Below, piece after piece: positions 6,151 through 11,237 of a DNA stretch of 11,237 nt; within the stretch, counting starts at the first letter, position 1, and each line of letters starts with the position of its first letter. The stretch is from positions 1-11,237 of the forward strand of contig JANBQS010000847.1 in the NCBI GenBank assembly GCA_027577415.1, written 5' to 3'. The notes under the pieces were generated by a model that saw nothing but the letters and a program-made list of their open reading frames with translations, was not told the DNA's origin and did no database searches. This stretch comes from Coemansia sp. RSA 922. Lineage: Eukaryota > Kickxellomycota > Kickxellomycetes > Kickxellales > Kickxellaceae. A program made the position numbers and the translations under genes.

Positions 6151-8406
6151 ATGTCTCGAGAAGATCTTAAAAATGAGCGGCACGACGAAATGCTCAGGGT
6201 CTACGAGGAGCGCCTTATTGTGAATGACTCGATTCGACAGATTACTCGGCCAGCAGACAATGAGCTTGGATTCCTAGCCGACGATATAGCTGACTGGATC
6301 GCAAAGGATATGGAGCGGTTCTTGAGTCCAATATCGCCCAACTGGGACAAAGCAGACGGCAGCATAGCAACGAGGACGAGGAGCCGTATAACAAACACGT
6401 CGACCTCTGGTGCGGCTACAAAGCACGCTGCTTCTGGTAGCGCAAGTCTTGCCCAAGACGTTTCTAATCTCGCCATTTCGCACGGAAAGCCAGCGCAGAT
6501 AGACGCTCAGTTGGCAGCTGATATTGGCAAAATAAAAAAGTGGACGGCGACTAATGGCAATTACCAGGGCTCAGAGAAATCCATGTACGACCCCATCAGG
6601 TCTTTCATCGTTTACGTGGCACGCCGTGTGAAGGACCGTCTTTCTCGCCCTGGCCTCTCTGAGAAAGTCCGGGACGAATGTCGCTTAATACTCCCCGTGG
6701 AGGTCACGGACTACAAGCCCGTAGACTCTGACGATAGTACGCGGATTGACATTGGGCTTGTCGACACGAAGTATGACGCAGCTATCGAAATGCGTGGTCG
6801 CGCTAGCTATTACCAGTTGTGCGGCATATTCGAAGTTAAAACGGACAAGGAGGACGTCGCTGAGGCATTTGTCCAATTGTACAAATATTCGCGGCAGCTA
6901 TTCGCAGAGCAGCACCACTTGCGCTTTGCCTTGGGCTTCACGATCTGTGCTGGAGACGTACGACTGTGCCACTTTGGTCCGAGCAAAGCCGTGTCATCGG
7001 ATCCCATGGATGTCACCACAAGCAATGGCCGGCGTGCATTCATCCAGCTCATCGTGAACATGTCGTTGTGCGACGATTCGCAACTTGGCCGCGATCCGAC
7101 CATGCGCTACTTGCCTGCGCTGAACTGCTGGGAAATCGACTGCCCAGATGACAAATATAATAACGGCACCAGTCGCGCTGATTCGTCTCGATACTATTTT
7201 ACAAAAGTCATCTGTGTCGCTGATCGCTTGTTTGGTCGTCACACTCGCTGCTTTCTGGCCACTGCGAACAGACCTGCCAAGAAGCTCAAGGTAGACGAAT
7301 CGCTTGAAGCAACGGTTGTTATCAAGGACGCGTTTGCCTTTGCCAAACCCATTGCAAGCGATGATGACCGCGACGAGGTCAAGACACTCAAGAAGATCCG
7401 GTCCACGTTCGAACGCAATAACCCCGATAGCATTCTTTACGCCAAGATCGTGGTTGGCGGCCGCGTGAGATTCAAAAGGGGTAGCAGGATCGTCGAGGAT
7501 ACGACATCGACAATGTACGCGGGTGTCGACGGCGAGCTTTTAGCAAAGGTTTCCAGCGACTTACTCTTCCGCGCCCACCGACGTATTGTTATGGATACAA
7601 TCGGCGAACCGCTGCGCACTGTAAAGACGGCTAAGGAGTTTGTTGCCGTCATTTGCGACGCTATGCAGTGCCATTACGCGATTGTTGACAAGTGCAAGAT
7701 TTTGCACCGCGACATATCCGACAACAACATCCTGGTTGTAAGGATGAAAGATGGCACCGTACGTGGACTGCTAATCGACTTTGACTGCGCGATAGACATA
7801 TCTAAAGAAAAGACGGAAGTGCGTGGCGAGATGACGGGTACCTTCCCGTTTATGAGCTTGAACAACCTCACCTGTTCTACAGTCCCGCGCACGAGTCTCG
7901 ACGACTGGGAGTCGGTTCTGTACCTTCTATGCTGGCACGCGACGATTGGCTTTGGCACTGGCGAAGATCGTTCTGAGGTGCGGGCGCGCCTCAAGAACCA
8001 GCCCATTGCACGGTGGCGTAATGGCACGTTAGACACTATTGTCGATGCTAAGCGATCAAATCTTCGCAGCCTCGATACTTTCTATCATGATATTGTTCGC
8101 AGGTTTGACGACAGGGACAAGAATAGCGAACAACTTGGGGGTTTTGCACTTGGACTGTACGATTCCCTTTTCGCGAACAAGCTCGGTACAGGATATCATG
8201 GGTCTGAAAAGGAAAAGGTAAACCCCATCATGACTGCATTTTTGAAACGTGGCCAACATCACACACCTGCCAGCGATGACAGCACCAGCGCCACCGACCC
8301 GTTTGCACTACGCGCGGAAAATTGGGAGAATATTTCGAAGGATTTGCTCGGCGTCATCAACAACACCAAGGCGGAAATGGTCGACTGGGAAGATAGTGAT
8401 TTTTAA
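6151..8406 (+). CDS. FunK1-type fungal protein kinase, 751 aa
   Basis: This is a FunK1-family (fungal-specific) serine/threonine-type kinase. The lysine of the ATP site is in VVIK (K392), the helix-C glutamate is probably E409, and the hinge region is IGEPL (485-488). The catalytic loop is HRDISDNN (H519, D521, N526), and the metal-binding motif is DFD (D543) in place of DFG. Then come GTFPFMS (563-569), corresponding to the activation-loop end, and LDDWESVLYLL (583-593). The N-terminal half (about 130-340) is the family's conserved non-kinase region and contains RIDIG (D200) and FEVK (E228, K230). Residues 75-120 are Ser/Ala-rich and probably disordered. The start at 6151 is the first ATG of the long frame; the same frame is open upstream to a TAG at 6118. 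The gene has no intron in the main frame and is clearly more GC-rich than the left half of the window. All kinase residues are present, so it is probably active. The substrate is unknown. Confidence 0.9.
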   Translation: MSREDLKNERHDEMLRVYEERLIVNDSIRQITRPADNELGFLADDIADWIAKDMERFLSPISPNWDKADGSIATRTRSRITNTSTSGAATKHAASGSASLAQDVSNLAISHGKPAQIDAQLAADIGKIKKWTATNGNYQGSEKSMYDPIRSFIVYVARRVKDRLSRPGLSEKVRDECRLILPVEVTDYKPVDSDDSTRIDIGLVDTKYDAAIEMRGRASYYQLCGIFEVKTDKEDVAEAFVQLYKYSRQLFAEQHHLRFALGFTICAGDVRLCHFGPSKAVSSDPMDVTTSNGRRAFIQLIVNMSLCDDSQLGRDPTMRYLPALNCWEIDCPDDKYNNGTSRADSSRYYFTKVICVADRLFGRHTRCFLATANRPAKKLKVDESLEATVVIKDAFAFAKPIASDDDRDEVKTLKKIRSTFERNNPDSILYAKIVVGGRVRFKRGSRIVEDTTSTMYAGVDGELLAKVSSDLLFRAHRRIVMDTIGEPLRTVKTAKEFVAVICDAMQCHYAIVDKCKILHRDISDNNILVVRMKDGTVRGLLIDFDCAIDISKEKTEVRGEMTGTFPFMSLNNLTCSTVPRTSLDDWESVLYLLCWHATIGFGTGEDRSEVRARLKNQPIARWRNGTLDTIVDAKRSNLRSLDTFYHDIVRRFDDRDKNSEQLGGFALGLYDSLFANKLGTGYHGSEKEKVNPIMTAFLKRGQHHTPASDDSTSATDPFALRAENWENISKDLLGVINNTKAEMVDWEDSDF

Positions 8407-8427
8407 ACTTACCAGTACTTTTTTATC

Positions 8428-8440
8428 AATAAAAAATAAA
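8428..8440 (+). terminator. Poly(A) signals of the kinase gene
   Basis: AATAAA occurs at 8428-8433 and again at 8435-8440, starting 22 bases after the TAA stop. The short spacing is common for compact fungal genes. Confidence 0.65.
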
Positions 8441-8539
8441 TATTTGGGAGTTTATTAAGATATTATAATCAAACTACACTTTGAAAGACAAGCTATGAAA
8501 CACGTGTTATATGCTCAATGTTTGTACAGCAAACAATGA

Positions 8540-8710
8540 CGATTATCCATTGGCTTCAAGGCGTTATCTCGCAACTATGATGCATACTGCTATGGCGCCG
8601 CTACCAAGCCTGGCCCTATCATTGCAACTGCTCTCGGCAAGCTACGCAGACAACAACGTCGGCGTCTACAACAGGTATATAGCATTGACACCAGGTCAAA
8701 GGATAAATAG
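8540..8710 (+). other. Short coding-like fragment, origin unknown
   Basis: Between a TGA at 8537-8539 and a TAG at 8708-8710 lies a 56-codon frame without ATG. It reads NYDAYCYGAATKPGPIIATA and continues into a very basic LRRQQRRRLQQ stretch. The composition is more protein-like than the overlapping frame at 8511-8732, which has an ATG at 8511 but a random look. It could be the end of a decayed gene or insert that broke the neighbouring F-box/LRR-like pseudogene. I cannot name a family. Confidence 0.15.
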
Positions 8711-8774
8711 CCCATGCAGTCTCACCTTTTGAAAAGTAAATTTACTGAATATGTGGTAAATTTCAATCTAGCAT

Positions 8775-9458
8775 TCACCAACTGTCGGCACGCTGCCTCT
8801 TGGTGTTCCTGGACAGTGTTTGCCCCCAAAAGAGCCGCCGGACTAGATCTAGGATGTGGACATTACCACTCTCAAGCAGGTACTTGACCTGCTCGCTGAA
8901 TAACACATTGATTTCCCTGACCTCGGGCACCATCATCTTGACTCGCTGAGCAAACGCTGTTATGTGGTCCATAGTATCTGGAGGGTAGACGTTGTCGCTC
9001 TCTGACTCCCAATCACAATATCTCTCCTTGTCAATTTGAAGGTTGACAGTGAGCTTGCGAACAAGAGGGAAAGCGCAGCCTTGCTAGGGTGCCCTAGACA
9101 GCAGCTTTAATGCCTTTCCTGAGAACACAAACTCGATATCCAACTGAAGTCGAAGCTCCTTGGCCAAATGGTGTGAAGGATACCCGAGCTTTCTGAAGAG
9201 TATCGGCTATGAAAAAAGCCAGGTTTCAAATTTACCTTGTTCATATGTCAAGTCTGGTGTGCACCTTTGGCAGAAGTGCTGGCGTATAAAGGCACGAAGG
9301 TTGTGACATACCCAGAGCAGCGGCATCTGAGGTACCTTGTATTTGTCAGACTCAGTAGTGACGCAGTTATACAACCAGTGACTGCTGTCAGCTACACAAT
9401 GGACTATCAGCTTGACGACGTGGGGCGGAAGAAGCTGAAACATCGACAAGTAAATCAT
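8775..9458 (-). pseudogene. Truncated F-box/LRR-like family pseudogene
   Basis: One minus-strand frame runs from ATG 9456-9458 to TGA 8775-8777 with only two breaks, TAG at 9207-9209 and TAG at 9084-9086. The start reads FQLLPPHVVKLIV and then QMPLLWVCHNLRAF, an F-box-like beginning typical of this fungal family. After the first TAG comes GYPSHHLAKELRLQL, matching GYPTHHMAKDISVYL of the neighbouring intact gene. SRAP-stop-QGCAFPLVRK matches SRAPYAGCSFPLARK, so the second TAG replaces a tyrosine. ITAFAQRVKMMVPEVREI matches IAAFVKRIRQMAPLASEI. Similarity ends at about 8830 (LVRRLF), and the C-terminal two thirds are missing. A segment between the LTYEQ and GYPSHH parts also appears shortened. 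It is a tandem, now broken, copy of the gene at 9660-11237. Confidence 0.8.
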
Positions 9459-9635
9459 CGGCTTAGAAGTTGACTTTTATGGAGAAGACAAATAGAATAT
9501 TGCAAAGATTAGAAAACAAGGAAAAGAAGAGGAAAGAGGTGTTGGGCGACTAGTCTGGATTGCTTTTGGCACATTAAGGAAACCAGAATTGGTCCAATCA
9601 AATTACTTCCAAACCACAGATTGAAATAATACACT
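9459..9635 (-). promoter_or_regulatory. Relic promoter of the pseudogene
   Basis: Read on the minus strand, this stretch carries a CCAAT box inside the palindrome ATTGGTCCAAT (9588-9598). A pyrimidine-rich leader at about 9510-9540 (CT-rich on the minus strand) follows, and then the ATG. This suggests that the pseudogene arose as a DNA copy with its own promoter, not as a processed transcript. Confidence 0.35.
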
Positions 9636-9641
9636 TTTATT
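9636..9641 (-). terminator. Poly(A) signal of the F-box/LRR-like gene
   Basis: AATAAA on the minus strand (TTTATT on the plus strand) lies 19 bases beyond the TGA stop, the usual short distance in compact fungal genes. Confidence 0.6.
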
Positions 9642-9659
9642 GATAAAGTTTTTCAGCGC

Positions 9660-11237
9660 TCAGGGTTGTCTACCATTCCATCCATCAAACATCAAGCGAC
9701 CCAGGCGTGGCGCGTGTGGCTTGAAAGGGTCCGAAGTGATAGCTATCTCCATTTGCTCAATAAACATCTCTGGTTGGAAATATGGCAGAGAAACACGGTC
9801 GAAATTGGGACAAGCCAGTACCAGAATCAGCACGCAGGTCGCTGTTTTGGCATAATTATCAACATAGCCTCTGTTAACGCGCCAGCGACGGAAACGCTTG
9901 CCCACTGGCGCATAGTTAGAGATGACATGTTCAGGGAGAGCGGCCATTGTAACGCCGTCAGGAATCGGTCCAAGCCAGGGCAACATCGTGCATAGATCCG
10001 ACAGAAGCGGGAGCGACTTTATCAAGGCAATGACTTGCCAAAGATCTGGGCTCCAGCTCGGCAATGACAGGACCTGGATGCATGCGTGGTCTCCAAGCAA
10101 TGCGGAAAAGTCAAGTTGGTCTTGTAGAGGTTCGGAATGATCGTATTCCCGCACAGGTGCATCTGGTCCAATTTTAAGCATAAACTGCATGGCCTCAGCA
10201 AGTGAGGCAAGTGACTGTGATCCAGACTCATCAGTATACGTAAGCTTGACACTTTGCAGCTTTGGATGACTGCCCGGCTCAAACACCCTATACTGGCGAA
10301 GCATGGCGAGACTCGAGGGGCTCAACGGCATAGCCAACACCTCGAGCGTAGCCGCGTTACCCCTGAAAAAGGTGTCATCATCGAACGGGCCTTCGAATTC
10401 AACATTTAGTCGCCGAAGGATGGGAAAAGGCACAGCGCCACGAGATGCTGATTGCCCTGGCTCATCAGGAACAGGCGATCCCCACAGAGTTAGCGTCTGT
10501 AAGCACGGATACGTCACATGGTTGGCACCGGCGTCCTGGACAAGGCCTAGCAGTGGGCTAACGTAAGCACATTCAAGGTCCAGAGACTGCAGCGTCGATG
10601 CGTTATTCCGCGCCAGTTGAATAAACTGATAAACATTGTAGCTTGAACGGTAGGAAGTGTAGCTGATGTGTGTCAGGTTGCATATCAAGTACAGCTGCAA
10701 CCGCATTGAATCATCAGTATTTAGACCGTAGTAATACTCGACACGATTGGCGAGCTGGTAGAGTTGGGTGGCTAGATCGCTGAAATGCCATGAGGCAATT
10801 CTGGGCATGCGGTCGCGATCAGACGCCCTCACTAGAATCTCGCTGGCCAAGGGTGCCATCTGCCTGATGCGCTTGACAAACGCGGCAATATTAGTTTCGA
10901 CTCTGAGCGGGTCCTTCCAAAAGTCCTCATCCGCCCGAGTATCCTCGCCCATCTCAACGTCTTCGTCCATCCAAAAGTCTTCGTCCATCGCCATGTTCTC
11001 GACCATCCCCTCCCCACCTATTTCCTTGACGAAAATAAATGATATCTTGCGAGCCAGCGGAAAAGAACAGCCAGCATAGGGTGCACGTGATATCATTTCC
11101 AAGGCCACACCAGAATACACAGTTCGCTCGTTTAGATACACAGATATATCCTTCGCCATATGGTGCGTAGGGTAACCGAGATAGTTAAGCGTACGGTAGT
11201 CCTTATCAGTATGGCCAGCTCCAAAGTAATGCTCTTC
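9660..11237 (-). CDS. F-box/LRR-like protein, 5' end beyond the window
   Basis: The frame is open from the right edge (11237) to TGA 9660-9662, giving 525 visible residues. The ATG at 11157-11159 is probably internal, because the 26 codons before it (ending GYPTHHMAKD) match the pseudogene copy, where an F-box-like start lies further upstream. Leucine-rich strand patterns recur through the protein (ILRRLNVEF, ATLEVLAMPL, KLQSVKLTY, IQVLSLPSWS, LIKSLPLLSDL), as in LRR solenoids of substrate adaptors. An acidic insert occupies about residues 84-109 of the visible part (10911-10988) and repeats DEDFW. By family analogy it may recruit proteins to an SCF-type ubiquitin ligase, but no F-box is visible in this window and that role is inferred. 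The family appears expanded, since a broken copy lies just downstream. No intron is seen. Confidence 0.75.
   Translation of the reverse strand, partial: EEHYFGAGHTDKDYRTLNYLGYPTHHMAKDISVYLNERTVYSGVALEMISRAPYAGCSFPLARKISFIFVKEIGGEGMVENMAMDEDFWMDEDVEMGEDTRADEDFWKDPLRVETNIAAFVKRIRQMAPLASEILVRASDRDRMPRIASWHFSDLATQLYQLANRVEYYYGLNTDDSMRLQLYLICNLTHISYTSYRSSYNVYQFIQLARNNASTLQSLDLECAYVSPLLGLVQDAGANHVTYPCLQTLTLWGSPVPDEPGQSASRGAVPFPILRRLNVEFEGPFDDDTFFRGNAATLEVLAMPLSPSSLAMLRQYRVFEPGSHPKLQSVKLTYTDESGSQSLASLAEAMQFMLKIGPDAPVREYDHSEPLQDQLDFSALLGDHACIQVLSLPSWSPDLWQVIALIKSLPLLSDLCTMLPWLGPIPDGVTMAALPEHVISNYAPVGKRFRRWRVNRGYVDNYAKTATCVLILVLACPNFDRVSLPYFQPEMFIEQMEIAITSDPFKPHAPRLGRLMFDGWNGRQP
10911..10988 (-). repeat. 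Acidic coding repeat within the F-box/LRR-like gene
   Basis: In the minus-strand reading, the segment encodes MDEDFWMDEDVEMGED and then RADEDFWKD: four acidic units, two of them with the full DEDFW. The DNA repeats GACGAAGAC and GAGGACTTTTGGA variants. The pseudogene has only a short, unrelated acidic stretch here (DWESESD). The insert probably grew by slippage or local duplication in a surface loop. Confidence 0.5.

Noticed and set aside
6201..8262. Many open frames opposite or inside the kinase gene
   Set aside because: They are out-of-frame shadows of a GC-rich coding region. The kinase motifs define the real frame.
9237..9473. Plus-strand open frame of 78 codons
   Set aside because: It lies opposite the F-box/LRR-like pseudogene, whose minus-strand similarity to the neighbouring gene explains the sequence.
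1..11237. Search for transposase, reverse transcriptase, CRISPR-like arrays, telomeric repeats or rRNA
   Set aside because: No reverse-transcriptase YxDD context, transposase motifs, regular spacer array, telomere repeat or rRNA-like sequence was seen.

Overview
This window is eukaryotic and almost certainly fungal. It shows a GT-AG intron of 88 bases with a TACTAAT branch site, AATAAA signals, pyrimidine-rich promoters and a large FunK1-type protein kinase gene. The kinase subtype and the F-box/LRR-like family at the right end resemble gene families I associate with Kickxellales-type early-diverging fungi (Coemansia and relatives). That placement is inference from family recall, not from a search.

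Left part (1 to about 5.8 kb): AT-rich and repeat-bearing. The main content is a tandem array built around two small, diverged paralogous genes of unknown function (109 and 125 codons). They share a TATA promoter, 5' leader and 3' flank. A degenerate upstream element occurs three times (about 1500, 2885 and 4560). The third copy is followed by a TATA box but no third gene. At that point a decayed minus-strand gene begins (5004-5465), with weak arrestin-like features. A second decayed minus-strand reading frame lies at 143-558. The stretches between carry hairpins and no convincing genes.

Middle (5.8-8.45 kb): a GC-richer, intact 751-codon FunK1 kinase with all canonical kinase residues and an N-terminal region carrying a D...ExK...Q pattern like PD-(D/E)XK nucleases. 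A spliced upstream exon pair reads in frame into this gene but is cut off from it by one TAG codon.

Right part (8.5-11.2 kb): two minus-strand members of one F-box/LRR-like family lie in tandem. The downstream copy is a truncated pseudogene (8775-9458) whose frame is kept except for two TAG stops. The upstream copy (9660 to the right edge) is open and continues beyond the window.

The overall picture is a fast-evolving accessory region with expanded families, tandem duplication and decay. No transposon, CRISPR array, tRNA or rRNA was recognised. The best candidate for something undescribed is the tandem orphan gene pair with its conserved promoter unit, followed by the nuclease-like module of the kinase.
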